Assembly: GCF_001514285.1 (NCBI RefSeq)
Contig: NZ_KQ949023.1
Coordinates: forward strand, 372,001-436,000
From: Streptomyces sp. DSM 15324
Lineage (GTDB): Bacteria; Actinomycetota; Actinomycetes; Streptomycetales; Streptomycetaceae
Direction of reading: 5' to 3'
Length of the DNA: 64,000 nt
In this document: positions 6,964 to 14,577 of the stretch, one piece after another
How positions within the stretch are numbered: position 1 is the stretch's first letter
Layout of the letters: every line of letters starts with the position of its first letter
The notes under the pieces: model-generated
What the model was told of the DNA's origin: nothing
Databases searched by the model: none
Seen by the model: only the letters and a program-made list of their open reading frames with translations
Translations under genes and position numbers: made by a program

Positions 6964-7596
6964 ATGCGAACCCGGGTGCGAAGCGGAGATCCGGACGCCT
7001 TCGCGGAACTCTTCGACGAGTGCGCCCGCGCGGTGTACAACCACGCCTTTCGGCTGACCGCCGACTGGTCGCTGGCCGAGGACGTGTTGTCGACGACCTT
7101 CATGGAGGCGTGGCGGCGCCGGGCCTCGGTCGAGGCCGAAGGTGGCTCGCTGCGGCCGTGGCTGCTGGGCATCGCCACCAACGTCGCCCGCTCCCACCAC
7201 CGCAGCAACCGCCGCTACCGCAACGCGGCGAGCGCCGCGGCCGCCGCGCACGCCGCTGAGGAGCGGGTCGAGGACCACGCTGAGGAGACCGCCGGACGCC
7301 TGGACGACCGGCGCCGTATCAACGCCACGCTCGCCGCCCTCAGCCTGCTCAAGCGCCCCGAGCGTGAGGTCCTGACGCTGTGTTTGTGGGAGGGGATGGA
7401 GTACGCCGAGGCGGCCCGCGCCCTCGGTATCCCGGTCGGCACCGTCCGCTCCCGCCTCTCCCGCGCCCGCGCCAAGCTGCGCAAGCTCGCCGATGCGCAA
7501 CTGCTCGAAGAAAAACGGGAACCCACCCGCACGAACCGGCAGATAACAGGTGATCGCGGATACGCGGTCCGGTCCGCACAGGAAGGAAACCGATGA
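6964..7596 (+). CDS. ECF-family RNA polymerase sigma factor
   Basis: A 210-aa sigma-70 group 4 protein. Region 2 spans about residues 1-75 (DAFAELFDECARAVYNHAFRL, then AEDVLSTTFMEAWRR); region 4 spans about 115-180 (LKRPEREVLTLCLWEGMEYAEAA, then GTVRSRLSRARAKLR). I start it at ATG 6964; GTG 6952 or 6943 are possible because no clear Shine-Dalgarno is present and the transcript may be almost leaderless. Its stop overlaps the next gene as ATGA, so it is coupled to a membrane protein that probably controls it. The third gene, a secreted protease, completes the operon. Confidence 0.92.
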   Translation: MRTRVRSGDPDAFAELFDECARAVYNHAFRLTADWSLAEDVLSTTFMEAWRRRASVEAEGGSLRPWLLGIATNVARSHHRSNRRYRNAASAAAAAHAAEERVEDHAEETAGRLDDRRRINATLAALSLLKRPEREVLTLCLWEGMEYAEAARALGIPVGTVRSRLSRARAKLRKLADAQLLEEKREPTRTNRQITGDRGYAVRSAQEGNR

Positions 7597-8672
7597 ACGC
7601 CAGCCCCTCCCACCGGCCCCACCCGGCCGAGTGGACGGAGACGCAGAGTCTGCTGCCCTCCGCCGAGCGGGATCTGCCGGCGGGCCGCCACCAGTTCCAC
7701 AAGGAGCAGATGATGGCCCGGATCCACGAAGACCTCCGCACCCCCTCCCGCACGTCCGTTACCTCTCCGGTCGCGCCCGTGAAGCGCTCCAACCCGTTCC
7801 TGCGCCGTACGATCCTCCTGCCCGCCGCGGCCTTCGCCCTGGCCGGCGCGGTCGCGGGCGGCCTCGCCCTCACCGGTGGCGGGACCGACGGCGGCAAGAC
7901 CGCCCTGGCCACCGGCCCGGCACTGACCACCAGGATCGGCGTCGCCGACGCCAAGGGCGCCCCCCAGCTCCTCGAACGCATCTCCCTGGCAGCCGCCGAC
8001 ACCTCCGAGCCCACCCCGCGCAAGGGCCAGTACATCTACATCGCCTCGAAGGTGGCCGACAGCTACATCAAGACCGTCGGCGACAAGAGCGAGGCGGTCA
8101 GCGACGAGCTGCACTCCCGCCAGGTCTGGAACTCCCTCGACGGCAGGGACGGCTGGCTGATCGAGGCCGGTCAGACCAGCGACAAGGGCATCACCCTGAA
8201 GGGCGACACCCCGTTCAGCGGCGCCTACAACGCCCTGGCCGCGCTGCCGACCGACCCCGACGCGCTGCTCCAGCGGATCTACCGCGAGTCGGACGCCGTC
8301 CGGGACCCCGAAGTCCCGCGCGACCAGGCCGCCTTCGTCGCGATCGGCGATCTGCTGTTCGAGAGCTACCCGCCCGCCGAGGTCGGCGCCGCCCTCTACC
8401 AGGCCGCGGCCAAGATCCCCGGCGTCGTCTCGGTGGATGACGCGGTCGACGCCACGGGCCGGCACGGGGTCGCGATCGCGCGGGAGAACGACGGCGAGCG
8501 CACCGAGTGGATCTTCGACAAGAAGACGCTGCGGTTCCTCGGCGAGCGCATCGTGGTGGTCAAGGCCACGGCGGGCAATCCCCTCAAGGTCGGTACCGTC
8601 ACGCACACCAGCGCGATCACCGAGCGCGCGGTCGTCGACGCCGCCAAGCAGGTCCCCGGGCAGGCGAGCTGA
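7593..8672 (+). CDS. CU044_5270-type membrane protein, probable partner of the ECF sigma factor
   Basis: A 359-aa protein with an N-terminal cytoplasmic part of about 65 residues, one membrane segment (about 72-92, ILLPAAAFALAGAVAGGLAL) and a large exported domain containing KGQYIYIASKV and EWIFDKKTLRFLGERIVV. This is the architecture of proteins encoded directly after ECF sigma genes in Streptomyces (CU044_5270 family), thought to act as regulators or anti-sigma-like sensors. There is no zinc HxxxCxxC anti-sigma motif, so the inhibitory mechanism, if any, is not the classical one. Translation is coupled to the sigma factor by ATGA, and its stop codon abuts the protease ATG. Confidence 0.85.
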   Translation: MNASPSHRPHPAEWTETQSLLPSAERDLPAGRHQFHKEQMMARIHEDLRTPSRTSVTSPVAPVKRSNPFLRRTILLPAAAFALAGAVAGGLALTGGGTDGGKTALATGPALTTRIGVADAKGAPQLLERISLAAADTSEPTPRKGQYIYIASKVADSYIKTVGDKSEAVSDELHSRQVWNSLDGRDGWLIEAGQTSDKGITLKGDTPFSGAYNALAALPTDPDALLQRIYRESDAVRDPEVPRDQAAFVAIGDLLFESYPPAEVGAALYQAAAKIPGVVSVDDAVDATGRHGVAIARENDGERTEWIFDKKTLRFLGERIVVVKATAGNPLKVGTVTHTSAITERAVVDAAKQVPGQAS

Positions 8673-11600
8673 ATGCGCGACAGAACCACCAGCGCCTCGC
8701 TGGCCGCCCTGCTGGTGGCGGGGCTGATGACGGGTGTCTCGGTGGCGGCCACGGGCTCCGGCCTCGGCGTACGGACGCAGGACACCGCCACCGTCGCGGC
8801 GCCCGGCAGCCACGCCCTCGGCGCACGGGCCCCCGGCTCCGCTTCCGCGGCAGGCCGGTACGTCACCCTCCTCACCGGCGACGGGGTCCGGCTGGACGCC
8901 CGGGGCCGGGTGACGGGCGTACGGCGGGCACCGGGCCGTGAGCATGTCCCGGTGTCCGTGCGCGGCGCCGGGGGCGATCAGTACGTCGTTCCCGCCGACG
9001 CCGCCGCCCTGATCGGCCAAGGCGTCCTGGACATGCGGCTGTTCGATGTCAGCGGCCTGATACGCGCCGGCTACGACGACACCCGGCGCGGCACGCTCCC
9101 GCTGATCGTGGCGTACGAGGGCACGTCCGCCCAGCGCCGGAGCACCCAGAAGTCGCTGGTCGCGGACGCGGACGCCACCGTGCGCCGGGAACTGCCCAGT
9201 GTGGCGGGCGCCGCGATCACCGTCCCCAAGGCCGGGGCCGACGACATGTGGCAGGCCCTCACCGAGGGGAAGGGAGTCGCGCGGGTCTGGCTGGACGGCC
9301 GGTTCAGGGCGCCGGCGGACGAAGACGGCGCGAAGGCCGGGGAGGCGGGCGGCGGCGTCGCGCAGATCGGCGCCCCGGCCGCCTGGGCGGCCGGATACGA
9401 CGGCAAGGGCGTCAAGGTCGCCGTCCTGGACACCGGCGTCGACACCACACACCCGGACCTCGCCTCGGCGGTGAAGGCGTCGAAGAACTTCACCGGCACC
9501 GGCAGCACCGACGACATGGCCGGCCACGGCACCCATGTGGCCGCGACGCTGGCGGGGTCGGGCGCACGGTCCGGCGGCCGGTACAAGGGGGTCGCGCCCG
9601 GTGCCGGGATCCTCAACGCCAAGGTGCTGGACGACAGCGGTGAGGGCAGCGACTCCAGCGTCATCGCCGGCCTGGAGTGGGCCGCCGGGCAGGGCGCCAA
9701 GGTGGCCAACCTCAGCCTGGGCCAGGCCGACACCCCGGGCGAGGACCCGGTCGAGGCGGCGGTGAACGCCCTCTCGAAGAGCACCGGCATGCTCACCGTC
9801 GCCGCGGCCGGCAACGAGGGCCCCGACGCGGGAACCGTCGACTCCCCGGGGGCCGCGGAGTCGGCGCTCACCGTGGGCGCCGTCGACGGCGAGGACCGGC
9901 TCGCCGACTTCTCCAGCACCGGCCCGACCGCCGACAGCGCGCTGAAACCGGACCTCACGGCGCCGGGCGTGGGCATCGTCTCGGCGAGGGCGGCGCACGG
10001 CAACCTGGGCGACCCGGCTGCCGACGGCTATGTCTCCATGTCCGGTACGTCGATGGCGACGCCGCATGGCGCGGGGGCGGCCGCGATCCTCGCCCAGCGG
10101 CACCCCGACTGGACCGGCGCACGGATCAAGCAGGCGCTCACCGCGTCCACCACCCCGGCCACCGGCGCGACCGGCTACCAGCAGGGGACGGGCCGGCTCG
10201 ACGTGTCCCGGGCACTGGAGGGGGCGGTGGCGAGCGAACAGACCTCCGTGTCCTTCGGCAAGCAGCTGTGGCCCCACACCGACGACCGGCCGGTCACCCG
10301 GCACCTCACCTACCGCAACGACGGCGACCACCCCGTCACCCTGGACCTGACGGCCACCGCGACCGGCCCCGGAGGCAGTACGGCCCCCGAAGGCATGTTC
10401 ACGCTGAGCACCACACAGCTCACCGTCCCGGCGGGCGGCACCGCCGGTGTCGACCTCACCGCGGACACCCGCGTCGAGGCGGCGGACGGCGCCTACTCGG
10501 GCGCGCTGGTCGCCACCGCGCGGAACGGCGCCGACCCCGCGGCCGTACGGACCGCCTTCGGCGTCGTACGCGAGGCCGAGGCACACGACCTCACCCTGAA
10601 GTTCCTCGACCGCGGCGGCAAGCCCGTGAGCGCGCCGCTGACCGAGATCCTCGGGTACTCGGGCACGTACTGGACCACGAACCTCAGGGACTCCGAGCAG
10701 ATCTCCCAGGGCGTGTACCGGGTGCGGGTCCCCCGCGGCGACTACGTCGTGGACACCGTGCTGGACGACGCCAGGGGCACCTCCGCGCTGGTCCGGCCGC
10801 GGCTCTCGCTGACCGGGGACACCACGGTCGTCTTCGACGCGCGCAAGGCGAAGCCGGTCCGGATCACCGCGCCGCAGGGCGCGAAGATGTCCGACGGCCA
10901 GCTCAACCTCGCCGTGGGCACCGGAGACACCGGGAGCGAATCCCACAACAGCACCCTGTTCTGGGGAACGTTCAAGGACCTGCGCACCGCGACCCTGGGA
11001 CCGACCGCCCCGGCCGGGAGGCTCAGTACGCAGCTCGGCGGCCTGTGGCAGAAGGGCAGCACCACCTACCACCTGCTCCACAACCTGCCCGACCGCTTCC
11101 CCACCGGCTATCGGCACACCACGCGCATGAACGAACTGGCCCTGCTGAAGCGGGACTTCGGCTCGTCCATCGCACACCGCAAGGGCATCGTCAACGTCCT
11201 GTGGAGCGGCCCCACCCTGTCGCTGGGCACGGTGAGCGACCCCTTCCCGCTGCCGACGACCGCGAAGATCTACGTCACCACGCCCAAGGGCTTCAAGTGG
11301 ACGGCCAACCTGGGCCAGCGAAACGCCTCCGGAGACGACGACGTCTTCTACGGCACGGAGAGCGCGCAGTCGTACCAAGCGGGCCGGACCTACGCGGCCA
11401 CGTACAACGTCGGTGTCTTCAGCCCGGTCACCGGCGGCCCGTACGGCGCACGGCGCGACGGCGACACCCTCGACCTGTGCGTCCCCGACCTCGCCGACGG
11501 GAGCGGACACCCCGCCTCCTCCACAGCGAAACGCCGCACCACGGTCACCGCGGACGGCAGCACCCTGCTCGACAACGACGGCGACCTCTGCCAGAGCGTG

Positions 11601-12044
11601 GCGAAGCTCCCGTCCGTCCCGGCCCGCTACACGATCCGAACGGACCTGACCCGCCCGCCAGGCGTGGCCACGACCACGAGCCGCCTGACAGCGGCCTGGA
11701 CCTTCACGTCCAGCCCGTCCGACTCCGGCTCCCTGCCCCTCTCCACGGTCCGCTTCCACCCGAAGCTGACCCCGACGGGCACGGCCCCCGCAGGCCGCCG
11801 CACCACGATCCCCCTCTCCCTCCAGGGCCCGGCGGCCACTGACCTGAAATCCCTGACGGTGAAGGTCTCCTACGACGCCGGCAAGACCTGGTCCCCCGCC
11901 CCGGTGACCACCACCCACGGCAAAAGGACCCTCACCCTGACCCACCCGGAAAACGCCCGCTCGGTCTCCCTCAAATCCACCCTGACCGACACCACCGGCA
12001 ACACCTACGCGGTGACGATCCTGAAGGCATACCTCCTGACCTGA
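8673..12044 (+). CDS. Secreted S8 (subtilisin-type) serine protease with long C-terminal extension
   Basis: An 1123-aa exported protease. After a signal peptide (about 1-26) and a pro-region (about 60-225) comes a subtilase domain (about 235-515). Its catalytic residues are D253 (VAVLDTGVD), H285 (GHGTHVA) and S460 (SMSGTSMATPH), with the oxyanion Asn in AAGNEG (N381). The ~600 residues that follow are beta-rich repeats of Fn3-like type with no membrane anchor. This long architecture is common among Streptomyces extracellular subtilases. Its ATG follows the preceding stop codon directly, placing it in an operon with an ECF sigma factor. That is unusual for a degradative enzyme and suggests stress-induced secretion. 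Confidence 0.93.
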   Translation: MRDRTTSASLAALLVAGLMTGVSVAATGSGLGVRTQDTATVAAPGSHALGARAPGSASAAGRYVTLLTGDGVRLDARGRVTGVRRAPGREHVPVSVRGAGGDQYVVPADAAALIGQGVLDMRLFDVSGLIRAGYDDTRRGTLPLIVAYEGTSAQRRSTQKSLVADADATVRRELPSVAGAAITVPKAGADDMWQALTEGKGVARVWLDGRFRAPADEDGAKAGEAGGGVAQIGAPAAWAAGYDGKGVKVAVLDTGVDTTHPDLASAVKASKNFTGTGSTDDMAGHGTHVAATLAGSGARSGGRYKGVAPGAGILNAKVLDDSGEGSDSSVIAGLEWAAGQGAKVANLSLGQADTPGEDPVEAAVNALSKSTGMLTVAAAGNEGPDAGTVDSPGAAESALTVGAVDGEDRLADFSSTGPTADSALKPDLTAPGVGIVSARAAHGNLGDPAADGYVSMSGTSMATPHGAGAAAILAQRHPDWTGARIKQALTASTTPATGATGYQQGTGRLDVSRALEGAVASEQTSVSFGKQLWPHTDDRPVTRHLTYRNDGDHPVTLDLTATATGPGGSTAPEGMFTLSTTQLTVPAGGTAGVDLTADTRVEAADGAYSGALVATARNGADPAAVRTAFGVVREAEAHDLTLKFLDRGGKPVSAPLTEILGYSGTYWTTNLRDSEQISQGVYRVRVPRGDYVVDTVLDDARGTSALVRPRLSLTGDTTVVFDARKAKPVRITAPQGAKMSDGQLNLAVGTGDTGSESHNSTLFWGTFKDLRTATLGPTAPAGRLSTQLGGLWQKGSTTYHLLHNLPDRFPTGYRHTTRMNELALLKRDFGSSIAHRKGIVNVLWSGPTLSLGTVSDPFPLPTTAKIYVTTPKGFKWTANLGQRNASGDDDVFYGTESAQSYQAGRTYAATYNVGVFSPVTGGPYGARRDGDTLDLCVPDLADGSGHPASSTAKRRTTVTADGSTLLDNDGDLCQSVAKLPSVPARYTIRTDLTRPPGVATTTSRLTAAWTFTSSPSDSGSLPLSTVRFHPKLTPTGTAPAGRRTTIPLSLQGPAATDLKSLTVKVSYDAGKTWSPAPVTTTHGKRTLTLTHPENARSVSLKSTLTDTTGNTYAVTILKAYLLT

Positions 12045-12061
12045 CGTGGTCCAGACACTGC

Positions 12062-12393
12062 GGGCACGGAGGGCTGCGGGCGTCACGGCCGAGCTGCGAC
12101 TGGATCCGGAGCCGGCCGCGGGGCGGGAAGCGGCTGCACGCGTTCTTCGCCAGGCTGTACCACGGCGCCTCGCGACCGGAGGAAGCCGTAGCCATGCGAG
12201 TGCAGGACGTGACGATTCCGGGCCTGATGCCGCAGATCAGTGGTGCGAGCCGGTGATCCACACGGCGACCCCGGAGGTCGGCAGTGCCGGTGCTGCCGGC
12301 CACCTACGCGAGGTGCGTCAAGGGCAGCTTCCTGACCTGAAAAGGCGGGTGGAAGCGGCGGGAGACCTTCCCGAGCCGCCCGACGCGGGCTGA
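12062..12393 (+). pseudogene. Decayed tyrosine site-specific integrase
   Basis: Two blocks of an actinobacterial phage/ICE-type integrase are recognisable. 12131-12256 encodes RLHAFFARLYHGASRPEEAVAM then RVQDVTIPG, matching the core region normally reading AFFA.LYYAGLRPEEAV.LR..D. 12284-12325 encodes VPVLPATYARCVKG, matching the end of the catalytic domain (VYAKC.DG, containing the active-site Tyr). The roughly 100 residues between them, which carry the H-x-x-R motif, are missing. A frameshift near 12327 is needed to join the tail QLPDLKRRVEAA. It lies 180 bp from the 3' end of tRNA-Arg, a typical attachment site. I read it as the residue of an integrated element that was later lost. Confidence 0.72.
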
Positions 12394-12460
12394 GACTCCC
12401 GCCGAGAACATCGACACGTATGCGACAGGGCCACCCGCCAAAACCCGGCGACAGCCGGAC

Positions 12461-12505
12461 AGCCCCGGAACCTCCCCATGATCGCCGGGGGGGGTGTCCG
12501 GGGCT
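12461..12505. terminator. Long inverted repeat, possible terminator
   Basis: Perfect 9-bp arms agccccgga (12461-12469) and tccggggct (12497-12505) are separated by 27 nt containing a G-run. It lies more than 400 bp past the protease, so its role is uncertain. It might be left from the lost integrated element. Confidence 0.3.
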
Positions 12506-12510
12506 TCGCC

Positions 12511-12524
12511 GTGTCACGTGAAAC
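12511..12524. other. parS-like site (one mismatch)
   Basis: GTGTCACGTGAAAC differs at one position from the 14-bp Streptomyces ParB site GTTTCACGTGAAAC. It lies in non-coding DNA between the integrase remnant and tRNA-Arg. Functional ParB binding is an inference. Confidence 0.35.
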
Positions 12525-12544
12525 ATGCTCTGAACAGCAAAAAT

Positions 12545-12563
12545 GCCCTCCCGGAGGGAGGGC
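12545..12563 (-). terminator. Rho-independent terminator of tRNA-Arg
   Basis: Read on the minus strand, an 8-bp GC stem (12556-12563 with 12545-12552) has a 3-nt loop and is followed by ATTTTTG. It starts 10 nt past the tRNA 3' end, so it is a textbook terminator. Confidence 0.8.
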
Positions 12564-12572
12564 GGAGACTTG

Positions 12573-12645
12573 CGCCCCCGGCAGGACTCGAACCTGCGGC
12601 CAAGCGCTTAGAAGGCGCCTGCTCTATCCACTGAGCTACGGGGGC
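12573..12645 (-). tRNA. tRNA-Arg (anticodon UCU)
   Basis: A 73-nt cloverleaf on the minus strand. Acceptor stem GCCCCCG (12645-12639) pairs with CGGGGGC (12580-12574), followed by a G discriminator. The D-arm contains TAGCTCAGTGGATAGAGCA. The anticodon loop CTTCTAA gives anticodon UCU reading AGA, and the T-arm has GGTTCGAGTCC. CCA is not encoded. A plausible -10 (TATCCT, complementary to 12709-12714) lies about 60 nt upstream. The 3' end is next to an integrase remnant. Confidence 0.96.
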
Positions 12646-12966
12646 CGGATGGGATGGCCTCGTACGTACTGCCCGGGTGTGGGGCGATCCGTGACGTTGC
12701 CGGGGACAAGGATAGGGCTCCCGGTTCCTTGTCCTGGTTGCTTCGCCTCCGTGGCTCAATGTGGAGGTTCGGTGAAGCGGTCCTGATAATCGCAGGCAGG
12801 TGCGAATCGTGCATCGCTTTTGGCGTCTCGCAACCCGGGTGTTGTGCACTCGTTATGCCTGGGCTGTGCCTGTGTCCCAGTCATCCCCTCCGCCCCTTCT
12901 GTCCTATCGGCGCGCAGACATGCCTATATGCTTCATAAATCCCCTAAAATTGGGCATTCTTCGCAT
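12646..12966. promoter_or_regulatory. Divergent promoter region of tRNA-Arg and dynA
   Basis: This 321-bp gap has no credible gene. On the minus strand TATCCT (12714-12709) could be the tRNA -10. On the plus strand an A/T-rich stretch contains TAAAAT (12945-12950), a possible -10 giving a very short dynA leader. No matching -35 elements are clear. Confidence 0.35.
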
Positions 12967-14574
12967 GTGGTGACCTTGGACGTACGGCCTCAACTGCTCG
13001 ACGCACTCTCCGCCCTGCGCGACCGTGTCGCCGCCGCACGCTACCCGCTGCCCCTGGCGGGCGCGCCACGCGCGCGTGCCAACCGCGACGAACTGCTCGC
13101 CCAGCTCGACGACTATCTGGTGCCCCGCCTCAGACAGCCCGAAGCGCCGCTCCTCGCCGTCATCGGCGGCTCCACCGGCGCGGGCAAGTCCACCCTCGTG
13201 AACTCCCTGGTCGGACGGCGCGTCAGCGAGGCGGGCGTGCTGCGGCCGACCACCCGGACCCCGGTGCTGGTCTGCCATCCGGAGGACCATCACTGGTTCA
13301 GCGGCATGCGCGTCCTGCCCGGCCTCACGCGCGTGTGGGTGCCCCATCAGGAGCTCACGGACGACCTCTTGCTGCCCGGCGAGGACGGCCGGCGCGTCCT
13401 GCGCATCGAGACCGCCGAAACCCTCCCGCCCGGCCTCGCCCTCCTCGACGCCCCCGACATCGACTCCCTCATCGCCGACAACCGCGCCCTCGCGGCCGAA
13501 CTGATCTGTGCCGCCGACATCTGGGTGATGGTCACCACGGCCGCCCGCTACGCCGACGCCGTGCCCTGGCATCTGCTGCGCACCGCCAAGGAGTACGACG
13601 CCACCCTCGTCACCGTCCTGGACCGCGTCCCCCACCAGGTCGTCGCCGAGGTGTCCCGGCAGTACGGCGCCCTCCTCACCAAGGCCGGCCTCGGTGACGT
13701 GCCCCGCTTCACCGTCCCCGAACTCCCCGAGTCGGCCTGGGGCGGCGGGCTGCTCCCGGCCACCGCCGTGGCCCCGTTGCGGACCTGGCTCGTCCACCAC
13801 GCCCAGGACCCCGGCGCCCGCCACCACGCCCTCGCCCGCACCGCCCACGGCGTCCTCGACTCCCTGAAGTCCCGGATGCCGGAACTCGCCGGTGCCGCCG
13901 CCGCGCAGTACGCCGCCGCCCTGAGGCTCACCACGGCTGTGGAGAAGGCGTACGACAGCGAGTACGCGCGCGTACGGGGCCGCCTGCAGAACGGCGCCGT
14001 CCTCGCCGGGGACGCCCTCAAACGCTGGCGCGCCTTCCCCCTCGACTGCACCGCCGGCGAACTCCTCGACGCCCTCGCGGAGAGCCTCGCCGCCCTCCTG
14101 CTGTGCGCCGTCACCGCCGCCGACGAACGCGTCGACGAGGCCTGGCGCCGCGAACCCGCCTCCGCCGCACCGGCCCTGACCGACGCCGAGTCCACCCCGG
14201 AACACGCCGAACACCGCATCGCGATGGCCGTACGGCGGTGGCGGCGGGAGCTGGAGGAGTACGCGGAGGACGAAGTACGCGCCCTGGAACGCGGCGCCGC
14301 ACCCGACCCCGAGGCGGTCGCCGCGCTCGTCGCCACCGCCCTGCTGGGCGGCCGCCGGGCCCGCACCGCGGGCGAGGGCCTCGCCGAACGGCTCGGCGCA
14401 CACGGCGCGCTGAGGCTGCGCGACCGCGGCGGACGGCTGCTCACCGAACATCTGGACCGCGTCCTGCACGCCGAACGCGAGCGCCGCCTCGCCCCCCTCG
14501 ACGGGCTCGACGTCCACGCCGAACCCCAGGCCGAACTCATCGCCGCGCTGTCCGTACTGCAGAAGGAGAGGTGA
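12967..14574 (+). CDS. dynA: Dynamin-like GTPase DynA
   Basis: A 535-aa GTPase, first of the adjacent dynamin-like pair that in Streptomyces helps stabilise the division ring during sporulation septation (known for S. venezuelae dynA/dynB). The P-loop [15 protein letters not shown] lies near residues 65-80, and the G3 motif LLDAPDIDS follows. The G4 region reads TVLDRVP instead of NKxD. The C-terminal two thirds are helical and charged, with no obvious membrane segment. GTG 12967 is chosen because the conserved sequence starts at [13 protein letters not shown]; an ATG at 12928 is possible, and neither has a Shine-Dalgarno. dynB follows after 3 bp. The dyn assignment rests on the pair's architecture and its position beside ssbB, not on an alignment. 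Confidence 0.78.
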   Translation: MVTLDVRPQLLDALSALRDRVAAARYPLPLAGAPRARANRDELLAQLDDYLVPRLRQPEAPLLAVIGGSTGAGKSTLVNSLVGRRVSEAGVLRPTTRTPVLVCHPEDHHWFSGMRVLPGLTRVWVPHQELTDDLLLPGEDGRRVLRIETAETLPPGLALLDAPDIDSLIADNRALAAELICAADIWVMVTTAARYADAVPWHLLRTAKEYDATLVTVLDRVPHQVVAEVSRQYGALLTKAGLGDVPRFTVPELPESAWGGGLLPATAVAPLRTWLVHHAQDPGARHHALARTAHGVLDSLKSRMPELAGAAAAQYAAALRLTTAVEKAYDSEYARVRGRLQNGAVLAGDALKRWRAFPLDCTAGELLDALAESLAALLLCAVTAADERVDEAWRREPASAAPALTDAESTPEHAEHRIAMAVRRWRRELEEYAEDEVRALERGAAPDPEAVAALVATALLGGRRARTAGEGLAERLGAHGALRLRDRGGRLLTEHLDRVLHAERERRLAPLDGLDVHAEPQAELIAALSVLQKER

Positions 14575-14577
14575 CCG

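Noticed and set aside
7215..12086. A 1623-residue open frame on the minus strand across the sigma-protease operon
   Set aside because: It is a GC3 shadow of the plus-strand genes with low-complexity Gly/Arg/Val content and no domain; the plus-strand genes have clear catalytic motifs.
12045..12572. A complete integrative element next to tRNA-Arg
   Set aside because: Only integrase fragments remain, with no second copy of the tRNA 3' end and no replication or transfer genes.
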